Source: Planctomycetota bacterium
Lineage (GTDB): Bacteria; Planctomycetota; UBA1135; GCA-002686595
DNA length: 64,000 nt
Assembly (NCBI GenBank): GCA_020638875.1
Contig: JACKHS010000002.1
Location: forward strand, 310,001-374,000
Direction of reading: 5' to 3'
Shown: one piece after another, positions 16,389-25,449 of the stretch
Layout: each line of letters begins with the position of its first letter
Position numbering within the stretch: position 1 is the stretch's first letter
Notes under the pieces: generated by a model
What the model was told of the DNA's origin: nothing
Database searches by the model: none
What the model saw: only the letters and a program-made list of their open reading frames with translations
Position numbers and translations under genes: made by a program

Positions 16389-17543
16389 ATGCCGAGAATC
16401 GTCCGCCCGCTGCTCGTCCTCTGCCTGCTGCTCGCGAGTTGCACCTCGTGGGAGCGGCGCCAGGAGTTCGAGGGCTGGACGCTCTACGTGCAGTCGGGCG
16501 AGCCGGTCGAGGTCGACCTCTACCGCGCGGGCGTGCAGCCGGCCTTCGAGGCCGTCGAAGCGCTGCTCGGGCCGTTCGAGCGCGAGGTGCGCGTCCACGC
16601 GCTGCACTCGGGCGTCGACATGCAGAGCGGCAACCGCGGCGTGCTCACCGGCGACGGCGCCGCGGCCGAGGAGATCGAGGGCATCGGCCCCGCGCGCGTG
16701 CCCGCCTACCACCTGCGCGGCGACGGCGGCCCGTTCAGCCCGTCGGGCGTCTTCATGACGACGACCGACACCGGCACGGCGGTGCACGAGTTCGTGCACG
16801 CCTACTTCGCCGAGCGCGGCGAGCGCCTGCCGCTGTGGTTCGAGGAGGGCTTCGCGATGCTGCTCGGCGACGGCGCGCTGCGCGACGGGCGCTGGCAGCC
16901 CGACGGCCTGAGCGCTTGGCCCTGGCGCAAGCTGCGCGAGGAGCCGCTCAGCGACGAGGACCTCGCGCGGCTGCTCGCGGTGCGCGCCGGCGACGACCAC
17001 TCGGCGCGCGACAACGTGCTGGTGCACTTCCTCGGCTGGACCGTGGTCTTCGACCTCTACCGCGAGTACGGCACGCTCGACTGGCAGCACCTGCTCGAGC
17101 ACTTCCGCCAGGCGCCCGACCCGGTGGCCGAAGCGCGCCGCCGCATGGAGCACACGCTCGCGGACGCGACGCCGCTCGAGTGGCTCGCGCGCCTGCAGGA
17201 CCCCTCGCCCGCGGTGCGCCTCGCCGCGGCGCGCGGCACGTGGAAGCTGCACTCGGCCGAGGTGCACGCGCTGCTCGTGCAGGCGATCTTCACCGAGGAG
17301 GACCCCGAGGTGCGCGCGTCGCTGGCGGTGAACGCGCTCGCCACGGCGAGCCAGACGCGCCTGCGTCGTCGTCAGGAAGGCCGCATGTGGCGCGCGGTCC
17401 TGCCGGTGCTGCGCGACACGCAGCTCCCCGACCCGGACGAGTCCTCGGCGCTGCGCACGCTCTACCGCGCCTATCGCTCGGGCAGCCGCAACTACGACGC
17501 GCAGGGCGCGCTCGCGCGGCTGCACCGCTTCTGGGAGGAGTAG
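16389..17543 (+). CDS. Lipoprotein metallopeptidase (HExxH, gluzincin-like) with helical repeat C-terminus
   Basis: A 384-residue predicted lipoprotein: MPRIVRPLLVLCLLLASC has a lipobox LLAS before Cys18. A zinc-peptidase motif HEFVH (in TAVHEFVHAYFAERG) is followed about 20 residues later by WFEEGFA, whose Glu is the usual third ligand in gluzincins of the peptidase MA/M1-like type. The C-terminal third (PSPAVRLAAARGTW, DPEVRASLAVNAL) has HEAT-like helical repeats. The ATG at 16389 was chosen because it starts the lipoprotein signal; longer in-frame starts add Gly/Arg-rich sequence. It likely acts in the periplasm or on the outer surface. The substrate is unknown and activity is inferred from the motif only. 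Confidence 0.75.
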   Translation: MPRIVRPLLVLCLLLASCTSWERRQEFEGWTLYVQSGEPVEVDLYRAGVQPAFEAVEALLGPFEREVRVHALHSGVDMQSGNRGVLTGDGAAAEEIEGIGPARVPAYHLRGDGGPFSPSGVFMTTTDTGTAVHEFVHAYFAERGERLPLWFEEGFAMLLGDGALRDGRWQPDGLSAWPWRKLREEPLSDEDLARLLAVRAGDDHSARDNVLVHFLGWTVVFDLYREYGTLDWQHLLEHFRQAPDPVAEARRRMEHTLADATPLEWLARLQDPSPAVRLAAARGTWKLHSAEVHALLVQAIFTEEDPEVRASLAVNALATASQTRLRRRQEGRMWRAVLPVLRDTQLPDPDESSALRTLYRAYRSGSRNYDAQGALARLHRFWEE

Positions 17544-17627
17544 CGCCCCCGCGCGCCCGGACGGCCCCGCGCCGCCGTGAGGCGCGAAGTCCGGCCGAAT
17601 CGCCGCCTAAGCGGACCCCTGGGTCCG

Positions 17628-17633
17628 TAGGAT
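17628..17633 (+). promoter_or_regulatory. Candidate -10 element, leaderless type
   Basis: TAGGAT, 8 nt upstream of the ATG at 17642. There is no Shine-Dalgarno sequence in between, so the transcript may begin at or beside the start codon. Confidence 0.45.
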
Positions 17634-17641
17634 TCGCGGTC

Positions 17642-19051
17642 ATGCGACCCCTCCCCCGGATCCTCCAAGGCGGCATGGGCGCCGGCGTCTCCGACTGGCG
17701 GCTCGCGCGCGCCGTGTCGCGCACCGGCGAGCTGGGCATCGTGGCCGGCACCGCGCTCGACGTCATCCTCGCGCGCCGCCTGCAGCTCGGGGACCCGGGC
17801 GGGCACGTGCGCCGCGCGCTCGCGGCCTTCCCCTTCCCCGACGTCGCGCGGCGCCTCGTCGAGCGCTGGTTCGTCGCGGGCGGCAAACCGGCCGACGCGC
17901 CCTTCCGCGCCAAGCCGATGCCCTCGGAGGCGCCCTCGCGCGAGCTCGTCGAGCTGACCGTCGCCGCGAACTTCGTCGAGGTCTTCCTCGCGCGCGAAGG
18001 CCACGACCACGCGGTCGGCATCAACTACCTCGAGAAGATCCAGGCGCCGACGCTGCCCTCGCTGTACGGCGCGATCCTGGCCGGCGTCGGCTACGTGTGC
18101 ATGGGCGCGGGCATCCCGCTCGCGATCCCGGGCGCGCTCGACGCGCTCGCGCGCGGCGAGCGCGCGGAGCTGCGCCTCGACGTGGACGGCGGCGAGCCCT
18201 TCACGCTCGGCTTCGACCCGCGCGAGCTCGGACCGGTCCCCGCGGGGCTCGCGCGCCCGCGCTTCCTCGCGATCGTCTCGGGCGAGGCGCTGGCGAGCGT
18301 GCTGCTGCGCAAGGCGAGCGGGCGCGTGGACGGCTTCGTCGTCGAGCATCACACGGCCGGCGGGCACAACGCGCCGCCGCGCGGCCGCGCCGAGCTCGAC
18401 GCGCGCGGCGAGCCGGTCTACGGCCCGCGCGACGAGGCGCGGCTCGAGGCCTTCCGCGGCTTCGACCGTCCGTTCTGGCTGGCGGGCTCGCAGGCCGAGC
18501 CCGAGCGCCTCGCCGCCGCGCTCGCCGAGGGCGCGGCCGGCATCCAGGTCGGCACCGCCTTCGCCTTCTGCGCCGAGTCGGGGCTCGACGCCGGCTGGAA
18601 GCGCGAGGTGCTGCGCCGCAGCCGCGCGGGCACCTTGCGCGTGCGCACCGATCCGGTCGCGTCGCCGACCGGTTTCCCGTTCAAGGTGCTCGAGCTCGAG
18701 GGCACGCTCGCCGACGAGCGCGCGGACGCCGCGCCGGGCCGCAAGTGCGACCTCGGCTACCTGCGCCAGGCCTACCGGCGCGCCGACGGCACGCTCGGCT
18801 GGCGCTGCCCGGCCGAGGACCCCGAGCACTTCGTCACCAAGGGCGGCGAGCGCGCCGCGACGCCCGGCCGCAAGTGCCTCTGCAACGGCCTGCTCGCCAA
18901 CGTGGGGCTCGCGCAGGTGCGCGACGGCGTGCGCGAGCGGCCGATCCTGACGGCCGGCGACGACGTCGTGGGCGTGCACCGCTTCCTCGCCGCGGGGCGC
19001 GAGACCTACGGCGCCGCCGACGTGATCGCGTACTGCGCGGGCGCGCGCTGA
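17642..19051 (+). CDS. Nitronate monooxygenase / 2-nitropropane dioxygenase family flavoprotein
   Basis: A 469-residue FMN-dependent TIM-barrel protein. It opens with ILQGGMGAGVSDWRLARAVS and contains the active-site block EHHTAGGHNAPPRG and the phosphate-binding AAGIQVGTAFAF, all characteristic of the nitronate monooxygenase/PfaD-like group. It is longer than classical enzymes (320-360 residues). The extra C-terminal region is Cys-containing (GRKCDLGYLRQ, GWRCPAED, GRKCLCNGLL) and could bind metal. It probably oxidises nitronates or acts as an enoyl reductase; substrate assignment is not possible from sequence alone. It is a single gene convergent with the next (7 bp gap). Confidence 0.85.
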   Translation: MRPLPRILQGGMGAGVSDWRLARAVSRTGELGIVAGTALDVILARRLQLGDPGGHVRRALAAFPFPDVARRLVERWFVAGGKPADAPFRAKPMPSEAPSRELVELTVAANFVEVFLAREGHDHAVGINYLEKIQAPTLPSLYGAILAGVGYVCMGAGIPLAIPGALDALARGERAELRLDVDGGEPFTLGFDPRELGPVPAGLARPRFLAIVSGEALASVLLRKASGRVDGFVVEHHTAGGHNAPPRGRAELDARGEPVYGPRDEARLEAFRGFDRPFWLAGSQAEPERLAAALAEGAAGIQVGTAFAFCAESGLDAGWKREVLRRSRAGTLRVRTDPVASPTGFPFKVLELEGTLADERADAAPGRKCDLGYLRQAYRRADGTLGWRCPAEDPEHFVTKGGERAATPGRKCLCNGLLANVGLAQVRDGVRERPILTAGDDVVGVHRFLAAGRETYGAADVIAYCAGAR

Positions 19052-19058
19052 GCGCGCG

Positions 19059-20006
19059 TCAGGCCGCCGCGCGCCGCGCGGAGGCGTCGGCGTAGATCGG
19101 CACGAGGAAGCGCGCCTCGAGGTCGAGGCCCTCGCGCTCGGCGACGAGCTCGAGGTCCCAGAAGCGCGCGGGGTGCGCGGCGAGCGCGGTCGTCGGTGCG
19201 TCCGCGGGCAGCGCGAACGCGAAGGCCAGCGCGCCGCGCTCGACGTCGGCGGCGCGCGCCTCGAGCGTGCGCGCGAAGCGCTCCGCGCACACGACGCGCG
19301 CGCTGCGCTCGCCGGCGCGGCCGGTGGCCTCGTAGGCCTCCTCGACGCAGCGCAGCGTGAGCCGCAGCGCGTCGAAGCGCGCGAGGTCGGCGTCGGCGCG
19401 CACCACGCCGCGCAGCACGTCGCCGGGGTGCACGGGGAAGCGCTCGAGCACGACCTCGACGCGGCCGTGCCGCGCGCGCTGCGCCGCGCGGCGCGCGAGC
19501 TCGCCCAGCCCCGCCGCGACCAACACGTCGAACAGCACCACGATCGCGCGCGCCGTCCACGGCGCTTCGTCGCCGAAGACCACCGCGTTCAGGACGGCGA
19601 GCAGCGCGAGGCCCGCGCCGCCGCCCGCGAGCGCGCCGAAGGCGAAGGGCCGCTCGCGCGGGACCAGGCGCCGGCCCTCCCACTCGTGGTCGCCGCGCCA
19701 GGGCTCGCGCGGGTGCGTCGCGGCGAGGTCGGCGAGTCGGCCGGCCTTCAGCAGCCCGCCGAGGCCGTGCGCGAGCAGCGACGAGCCCGCCAGGCCGAAC
19801 GCGGCGCCGAGCAGGCCGAGCGTCCACAGCGGCGCGCGCAGGCTCTCGGCCGGCAGCGCGACGAGGCCGAGGCCCGCCGCGCCGAGGAACGCGCCCACGC
19901 CCAGGAAGGGCAGCGCGAACAGCGCGGCGCCGCCGCCGTGGATCGTGGTCGCGCTGACGGGCGGGTAGCCCGCGAGGCGCGCGGCGCGCTCGTCGGCCGA
20001 GGACAT
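19059..20006 (-). CDS. Membrane protein with C-terminal arrestin-like beta domain, function unknown
   Basis: A 315-residue protein with four predicted membrane segments: about residues 24-48 and 58-84, then 120-140 and 150-168. The C-terminal half is soluble and beta-rich (HPGDVLRGVVRADADL, LRLTLRCVEEAYEATG, FALPADAPTTALAAHPARFW), reminiscent of an arrestin-like sandwich. I do not recognise a characterised family. The ATG at 20006 gives a sensible N-terminus (MSSADERAARLAGYPP). It diverges from the transketolase-like gene, with 138 bp between the starts. Confidence 0.7.
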   Translation of the reverse strand: MSSADERAARLAGYPPVSATTIHGGGAALFALPFLGVGAFLGAAGLGLVALPAESLRAPLWTLGLLGAAFGLAGSSLLAHGLGGLLKAGRLADLAATHPREPWRGDHEWEGRRLVPRERPFAFGALAGGGAGLALLAVLNAVVFGDEAPWTARAIVVLFDVLVAAGLGELARRAAQRARHGRVEVVLERFPVHPGDVLRGVVRADADLARFDALRLTLRCVEEAYEATGRAGERSARVVCAERFARTLEARAADVERGALAFAFALPADAPTTALAAHPARFWDLELVAEREGLDLEARFLVPIYADASARRAAA

Positions 20007-20091
20007 GCCCCCGTATCGGGCGCGCTCGCGCGACGCCTGAAGCCGCCGCGGAGAGCGCGGAGCGCGCGCCGGGACGCGCAGCCGAGGCTGC

Positions 20092-20097
20092 TATACT
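20092..20097 (+). promoter_or_regulatory. Candidate -10 element of the transketolase-like gene
   Basis: TATACT, 47 nt upstream of the ATG at 20145, in the divergent intergenic region. It is one of the closest matches to TATAAT in the window. Confidence 0.45.
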
Positions 20098-20144
20098 CCC
20101 CGTTTCGCGGCCCCCCAGCCGAAGCTCCCCACCACCCGCGCACC

Positions 20145-22481
20145 ATGCAGACCCTCGACGCCATGCCCGACTACGCGGCGCTCTCGGCCCACTTCGGTCA
20201 CTGGAAGAAGACCGGCGACCTGATCGACCAGTGCATCGACCTGATGCTCAACCTGCGGCAGAGCGGTCACCCCGGCGGCTCGCGCTCGAAGGTGCCCTTC
20301 CTGGTGGCGACGACGCTGGGCGTCATGCGCTGGGACATCCGCCGGCCCGAGGCGCCCTTCGGCGACCGCTTCGTGCTCGTCGCGGGCCACGCCAACCCGG
20401 CGGTGTACGGCATGCTCGCCGTCTACAACGAGGCGCTGCGCATCCGCTACGAGCAGACCGGCGACGAGCGCTACCTCGTGCCGAACGCGGGCGAGCGCCA
20501 GCTCACCTGGGAGGACCTGCTGACGCTGCGGCACAACGGCGGATTGCCCGGCCACGCGGAGATGGAGGGCAAGACGCTCTTCTTCAAGTTCAACACCGGC
20601 CCGTCGGGCCACGGCGGTCCGGCCGCGCTCGGCGAGGCCGCGGCGCTGATGCACGCCGGTGCGGGCGACGTGCGCGTGTTCGCGATGGAGGGCGAGGGCG
20701 GCCACAGCGCGGGCTGCCACCACGAGGTCAAGAACTCGGCCTTCGGCCTGGGCCTCGACAACCTCGTCTACCTGATGGACTGGAACGACCACGGCATCGA
20801 CGACTTCGCCAACAGCGCGGTCGCGTGCGGCGGTCCCGACGACTGGTTCCGGCCCTACGGCTGGCGCACCGCGGGCACGAGCGAAGGCGAGAGCTACGCG
20901 GAGCTGACGAAGGCGCTGCTCGCGGTCGTGCGCGCCGAGGCGACCGAGCGCCGGCCCGGCATGGTCTGGGCCAAGACGCGCAAGGGCCGCGGCTACTACG
21001 TCTACGACGCGCCGAGCCACGGCAAGTCGCACGGCCGCAACTCGGAGACGTTCTGGAAGTGCCGCAAGGACTTCCAGGACGCGTACGGCGTGACGTTCGC
21101 CGGCTTCGGCGACACGACCGACCCGGGCGAGGACGCGACGCGCGAGCTCACCAAGGGCTGGCTGAAGACGGTGTTCGAGGTGCTGCGCGCGGACCAGGAG
21201 CTCGTCGAGTACCTCGCCGACCGGCTGGTCGAGCTGGGCGACGCGGTGCCCGAGCGCGCGGCCGGCTTCAAGGCCGTCACGAAGCGCAACCTCGCCGAGG
21301 ACCGCTCGTGGCTCGCCGTCGACAAGCTGCCCGCGAGCCTGTTCCTCGCGCCCGGCGCGAAGGCCGCCAACAAGGACGGCTTCAGCAAGTTCGGCGCGTG
21401 GGTGAACACGCTGGCGCGCGAGGAGATGGGCCGCCCGCTCGTGCTGGCGTGCTCCGCGGACCTGGCCGACTCGACCTCGATCAGCGGCTTCGCCAAGGAC
21501 TTCGACGGCAAGCCGGGCTGGGGCTGGTACGACCGCGAGTCGAACCGCGACGGCGCGCTGTTCCCGCAGCAGATCACCGAGTTCACCAACTCCGGCCTCG
21601 TCGCCGGCGCGGCGACGGTGAACCTGTCGAGCGACCCCGAGCACCACTACGACGGCTACTGGGGCTCGTGCTCGACCTACGGCTCGTTCTCGTACCTGAA
21701 GTACGGGATGTTCCGCCTGTTCAGCCAGCTCGCGCAGGACTGCCCGCTGAAGGTCGGCAAGGTCATCTGGGTCGCGGGCCACTCCGGCCCCGAGACCTGC
21801 GAGGACAGCCGCACGCACTTCGGCGTCTTCGCGCCGGGCGTGACGCAGCTCTTCCCCGAGGGCCAGGTCATCAACCTGTACCCGTGGGAGCACAACGAGG
21901 TCGCGCCGGCGCTCGCCGCCGCGCTCGCCACCGACGTGCCGATCGTCGCGCTGCACCTGACGCGGCCGGGGCTCTCGATCCCCGACCGCAAGGCGCTGGG
22001 CGTGCCGAGCCACCTCGCGGCGGCGAAGGGCGCCTACGTGATCCGCGACTACGACCCGAACCGGCCGAAGCAAGGCACGCTGATCGTGCAGGGCACCAGC
22101 ACGACCGACACGATCTTCCAGCTCCTGCCGAAGTTCGAGGACGGCAGCCTGCCGAACGTGAAGCTCGTCGCCGCGATCTCGTGGGAGCTGTTCCAGCTCC
22201 AGCCGCGCGAGTACCGCGACAAGGTGCTGCCGCGCCACGACTGGCTCGACTCGACCGTGCTCACCAACGGCGCGCGGCGCCTGATGCACGACTGGCTGCC
22301 GCACAAGGTGGCCGAGCACTACGCGATGAGCTCCGACTGGGACGACCGCTGGCGCACCGGCGGCAACTACGAGGAGGTCAAGCGCGAGGCGCACATCGAC
22401 CCCGAGAGCGTCGCCGCAGGCATCCGCAAGTTCGCCGCCGACCGCGAGGAGCGCCTGCGCCTGCTCGGTCACCCGGGCTGA
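20145..22481 (+). CDS. Transketolase-like thiamine diphosphate enzyme
   Basis: A 778-residue single-chain TPP enzyme. It has the transketolase/AceE order: an N-terminal TPP domain (QSGHPGGSRSK, GHANPAVYGML, GPSGHGGPAALGEA), then GEGGHSAG and LDNLVYLMDWNDHGID as the Mg/TPP motif (GEG in place of GDG). A pyrimidine-binding middle domain follows (FTNSGLVAGAATVNLS, GPETCEDSRTHFG) and then a C-terminal domain. The length lies between transketolase (about 660) and homodimeric pyruvate dehydrogenase E1 (about 890), so the exact reaction (two-carbon ketol transfer or 2-oxo-acid decarboxylation) is open. I favour transketolase. A strong hairpin follows at 22501-22534. It is a monocistronic gene. Confidence 0.85.
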   Translation: MQTLDAMPDYAALSAHFGHWKKTGDLIDQCIDLMLNLRQSGHPGGSRSKVPFLVATTLGVMRWDIRRPEAPFGDRFVLVAGHANPAVYGMLAVYNEALRIRYEQTGDERYLVPNAGERQLTWEDLLTLRHNGGLPGHAEMEGKTLFFKFNTGPSGHGGPAALGEAAALMHAGAGDVRVFAMEGEGGHSAGCHHEVKNSAFGLGLDNLVYLMDWNDHGIDDFANSAVACGGPDDWFRPYGWRTAGTSEGESYAELTKALLAVVRAEATERRPGMVWAKTRKGRGYYVYDAPSHGKSHGRNSETFWKCRKDFQDAYGVTFAGFGDTTDPGEDATRELTKGWLKTVFEVLRADQELVEYLADRLVELGDAVPERAAGFKAVTKRNLAEDRSWLAVDKLPASLFLAPGAKAANKDGFSKFGAWVNTLAREEMGRPLVLACSADLADSTSISGFAKDFDGKPGWGWYDRESNRDGALFPQQITEFTNSGLVAGAATVNLSSDPEHHYDGYWGSCSTYGSFSYLKYGMFRLFSQLAQDCPLKVGKVIWVAGHSGPETCEDSRTHFGVFAPGVTQLFPEGQVINLYPWEHNEVAPALAAALATDVPIVALHLTRPGLSIPDRKALGVPSHLAAAKGAYVIRDYDPNRPKQGTLIVQGTSTTDTIFQLLPKFEDGSLPNVKLVAAISWELFQLQPREYRDKVLPRHDWLDSTVLTNGARRLMHDWLPHKVAEHYAMSSDWDDRWRTGGNYEEVKREAHIDPESVAAGIRKFAADREERLRLLGHPG

Positions 22482-22500
22482 GCCGCGCGCGGCGCCGCCA

Positions 22501-22534
22501 CGAGACCCGGTCGTCCGCGGACGATCGGGTCTCG
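22501..22534 (+). terminator. Strong terminator-like hairpin after the transketolase-like gene
   Basis: Inverted repeat CGAGACCCGGTCGTC / GACGATCGGGTCTCG around a CGCG loop: a 15-bp stem with one G-U pair. It starts 20 nt after the stop codon. No real T-tract follows (only TTT a few bases on), common in very GC-rich genomes. Confidence 0.75.
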
Positions 22535-22563
22535 CGCGTTTCGGACGGAGCGCGCGCGAACGC

Positions 22564-22569
22564 TATCCT
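22564..22569 (+). promoter_or_regulatory. Candidate -10 element of cydAB
   Basis: TATCCT, 71 nt upstream of the cydA ATG, just past the terminator hairpin of the preceding gene. Confidence 0.35.
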
Positions 22570-22640
22570 CACGCACGGCGCAGGAACGCCGCGCGCCGCC
22601 GCGGCTCGAAGGAGCGTCCCCCCCCGCCCGCGCAGCCCTC

Positions 22641-23996
22641 ATGGAAGCCCTCGACCTGCACCGCCTGCAGTTCGCGTTCACGGTCACGTACCACTACCTG
22701 TTCCCCCAGCTCACGATGGGGCTGGCGTTCGTGATCCTGGCGCTGAAGACGCTGGGGTTGCGCCGCCGCGACGAGGCCGCGCTCGCCGCCGCGCGCTTCT
22801 GGACGCGCATCTTCGGCATCGCCTTCATCTTCGGCGTCGTCACGGGCATCCCGATGGAGTTCCAGTTCGGCACGAACTGGGCGCGCTTCTCCGCGCAGGC
22901 CGGCGAGAGCTTCGCGCAGCTACTGGCGATGGAGGGCGTCTTCGCCTTCTTCCTCGAGAGCTCGTTCCTCTACGCGCTGCTGTACCGCGAGCGCGACCTC
23001 GGCCCGCGCGTGCACTGGATCGCGGCGCTGCTGCTGTGGCTCGGCACGTGGGCCAGCGGCTTCTTCATCGTCGCGGTGAACGCGTGGATGCAGCACCCGG
23101 TCGGCACGCGCGTCGGCCCGGACGGCGGCTTCGAGCTGGTCTCGCTCTCCGCGCTGTTCACGAACCCGTGGCTGTGGCCGCAATACGCGCACACGATGCT
23201 CGGTTCGCTGGTCACGGCGAGCTTCGTCGTCGCCGGCACGGGCGCGTTCTACCTGCTGCGCGGCGAGCACGTCGCGGCCGCGCGGCGCTGCGTGCAGGTG
23301 GCGCTGCCGACGGGCCTCGCCGCCGCCGTGCTCGCGGCGTTCCCGACCGGCGACCTGCAGGCGAAGGCGGTGCTCGAGCACCAGCCGGTCACCTTCGCGG
23401 CGATGGAAGGCCTGTTCCACAGCGAGGAAGGCGCGGCGCTGACGCTGATCGGCCAGCCCGACATGGAGGCGCTCGACCTCGACAACCCGCTCGAGATCCC
23501 CAAGCTGCTGAGCTTCATCACCTACCGGCGCTGGGACGCGGAGGTGCACGGCCTGACCGAGTTCCCGCGCGAGGACTGGCCCGACCACGTGCCGCTGCTG
23601 TACTACGCCTATCACATCATGGTGGGCCTCGGGACGATGTTCATCGCCGTGCTCGGGCTCGCGACGCTCGCGCTCGTGCGCGGCACGCTCGAGCGCAGGC
23701 CGGCGCTGCTGTGGAGCCTGGTGCTCTTCCTGCCGCTGCCGTTCGTCGCCAACACCGCGGGCTGGATGACCGCCGAGCTCGGCCGCCAGCCGTGGGTCGT
23801 GCACGGGCTGCTGCGCACGGCCGACGCGAGCTCCGCCAACGTCTCGGGCGGCAACGTGCTGATGACGCTGCTCGGCTACGCGGGCCTGTACACGCTGCTG
23901 TCCGTGCTCGTGGTGTTGCTCGTCGCGCGCGTCGTCGCGCGCGGGCCCGCAGCGGTCGGTGCGAGCGACGGCCATGCGGCGGGAGGTGCCGCGTGA
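22641..23996 (+). CDS. cydA: Cytochrome bd ubiquinol oxidase subunit I
   Basis: A 451-residue membrane subunit of the bd-type terminal oxidase, which reduces O2 to water with quinol. Heme ligand regions are recognisable: TVTYHYLFPQLTMGLAF (the His19 equivalent), PQYAHTMLGS (His186 equivalent) and GWMTAELGRQPW (Met393 equivalent plus the quinol-site GRQPW). The length of about 450 residues indicates the short Q-loop type. About nine membrane helices are expected. Its stop overlaps the cydB GTG start by 4 nt (GTGA). High oxygen affinity of this enzyme fits life at low or variable O2. Confidence 0.96.
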   Translation: MEALDLHRLQFAFTVTYHYLFPQLTMGLAFVILALKTLGLRRRDEAALAAARFWTRIFGIAFIFGVVTGIPMEFQFGTNWARFSAQAGESFAQLLAMEGVFAFFLESSFLYALLYRERDLGPRVHWIAALLLWLGTWASGFFIVAVNAWMQHPVGTRVGPDGGFELVSLSALFTNPWLWPQYAHTMLGSLVTASFVVAGTGAFYLLRGEHVAAARRCVQVALPTGLAAAVLAAFPTGDLQAKAVLEHQPVTFAAMEGLFHSEEGAALTLIGQPDMEALDLDNPLEIPKLLSFITYRRWDAEVHGLTEFPREDWPDHVPLLYYAYHIMVGLGTMFIAVLGLATLALVRGTLERRPALLWSLVLFLPLPFVANTAGWMTAELGRQPWVVHGLLRTADASSANVSGGNVLMTLLGYAGLYTLLSVLVVLLVARVVARGPAAVGASDGHAAGGAA

Positions 23997-25009
23997 GCGA
24001 GCTCTGGTACGTGCTGCTCGTGGCCTCGTTCGGCGTGTACGTGCTGCTCGACGGCTTCGACCTCGGCGCCGGCGCGCTGCACCTGTTCGTCGCACGCGAC
24101 GGCGCCGAGCGCCACCGCGTGATGCGCGCGGTCGCGCCGGTGTGGGACGGCAACGAGGTCTGGCTGATCGCCGGCGGCGGCACGCTGTTCGCCGCGTTCC
24201 CGCGCCTGTTCGCGGCGGGCTTCTCGAGCTTCTACCTGCCGCTGATGGTGGCGCTGTGGCTGCTCGTGCTGCGCGCGCTCGCGATCGAGCTGCAGCACCA
24301 GTCGCGCGACGCGATGTGGCTGCGCTTCTGGGACGTGGTCTTCGCGGGCTCGAGCGCGCTGCTGGCGCTCGTCTTCGGCGTCGCGCTCGCCAACGTCGTG
24401 CGCGGCGTGCCCTTCGACGGCGGCGAGGTGCGCTTCGTGCCGCTGTGGACCGACTTCCGCCTGCGCGGCGAGGTGGGGCTCTTCGACGCCTACACGCTGC
24501 TCGTCGGCCTGACCGCGCTGCTCGTGCTCGCGCAGCACGGCGCCGCGTGGCTCGCGCTGCGCCTCGCGCGCGCGCCGCTGCCGCGCCTCGCCGCGGCGTC
24601 GCGCCGCCTCTGGCCGGCGGCTTCGCTGGCGGCGCTGTTCAGCACCGCGGCGACCTTCGCCGTGCGGCCGGGCGTGCTCGACAACTTGCGCGCCGCGCCG
24701 GTGCTGTTCGCGTTCCCGCTGCTCAGCCTGGCCGGCGTCGCCGGCACGTTCCCCGCGGCGCGCACCCGTCCGCGCACGCGCTTCCTCGCGTCGGCGGCGC
24801 TGCTGCTCGGGCTGCTCGGCTCCGCGGCCGCCTCGCTCTGGCCGCAGGCGTTGCCCTCGTCGTTCGGGTCCGGCGGACTCTCGCTGCACGACGCGGCGGC
24901 CGGCCCCGCCGCGCTGCGCACCATGCTGTGGTGGTGGCTGCCCGGCATGGCGCTGGCCGCGGGGTACAGCGCGTGGGTCTATCGCAACTTGCCGGCGGTC
25001 GAGGACTGA
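23993..25009 (+). CDS. cydB: Cytochrome bd ubiquinol oxidase subunit II
   Basis: A 338-residue hydrophobic subunit II of the bd oxidase. The N-terminal LDGFDLGAG and VWDGNEVWLIAGGGTLFAAF are signature motifs of CydB/AppB. About eight to nine membrane helices are visible. It begins with GTG at 23993, inside the end of cydA (4-nt overlap), so translation is coupled. No separate small cydX/cydH subunit is evident downstream; the next gene is on the opposite strand. Confidence 0.95.
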   Translation: MSELWYVLLVASFGVYVLLDGFDLGAGALHLFVARDGAERHRVMRAVAPVWDGNEVWLIAGGGTLFAAFPRLFAAGFSSFYLPLMVALWLLVLRALAIELQHQSRDAMWLRFWDVVFAGSSALLALVFGVALANVVRGVPFDGGEVRFVPLWTDFRLRGEVGLFDAYTLLVGLTALLVLAQHGAAWLALRLARAPLPRLAAASRRLWPAASLAALFSTAATFAVRPGVLDNLRAAPVLFAFPLLSLAGVAGTFPAARTRPRTRFLASAALLLGLLGSAAASLWPQALPSSFGSGGLSLHDAAAGPAALRTMLWWWLPGMALAAGYSAWVYRNLPAVED

Positions 25010-25022
25010 CCGGGGCGGCGCG

Positions 25023-25328
25023 TCACTGCGCGCGCTCGAAGGCCCGCTTGAGCGCGCGCTCGAGCTTGCCCGCCGTCTCCGAGATCACCTGCTGGAAGTT
25101 GTCGCACTTGTGGTCGACGGCGATCGGCTGGCGGCCCTTCGGGCGCGCCTCCATGGTGCAGCTCTTGTCCTGCGCGCCCGACTTGTGGCTGTTCTCGTCC
25201 TTGAGGTGCACCTCGACGCGCGTGAGTCGGTCGGCCACGTGAGCGAGGTGCTTCTCGACCTGCTCGATGGCGTACGTCTCGATCGTGTCGCTGGTGGGAG
25301 TGCCGTCGAAGTGGACTTGGATGAGCAT
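25023..25328 (-). CDS. HPF/RaiA-family ribosome-associated hibernation factor
   Basis: A 101-residue protein of the short HPF/YfiA type. It starts MLIQVHFDGTPTSDTIETYA, then EKHLAHVADRLTRVEVHLKDEN and ends in a long basic helix AGKLERALKRAFERAQ: the beta-alpha-beta-beta-beta-alpha fold of these factors. They bind the 30S decoding region and pause ribosomes under stress or starvation. The start at 25328 was chosen because upstream in-frame sequence is Arg-rich and intergenic. A minus-strand TACACT at 25389-25384 may be its -10 element, overlapping a plus-strand -10 for the next gene. Confidence 0.82.
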   Translation of the reverse strand: MLIQVHFDGTPTSDTIETYAIEQVEKHLAHVADRLTRVEVHLKDENSHKSGAQDKSCTMEARPKGRQPIAVDHKCDNFQQVISETAGKLERALKRAFERAQ

Positions 25329-25382
25329 GGAGCGTTGTCTGCCGCGCAGGCGCGCGGGTGGCGAGGAACGGGTACGGGAGGC

Positions 25383-25389
25383 TAGTGTA
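25383..25389. promoter_or_regulatory. Overlapping divergent -10 elements (HPF-like and DUF302 genes)
   Basis: The heptamer TAGTGTA reads TAGTGT on the plus strand (25383-25388) and TACACT on the minus strand (25389-25384). Both fit TANNNT, and the two genes diverge from here with leaders of about 55 nt each, so transcription in the two directions would compete. Confidence 0.4.
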
Positions 25390-25449
25390 GCGGATGCGCA
25401 CCGGCGACGAGTAGGCCGGCCGACCCGCCCACACCCTCCCCGGAGACCC

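Noticed and set aside
13497..17525. Deoxyribose-operon frame extended to 1342 codons
   Set aside because: The deoA product starts at 14798, coupled to deoB; upstream codons are Arg-rich and read across deoB and the lipoprotein gene.
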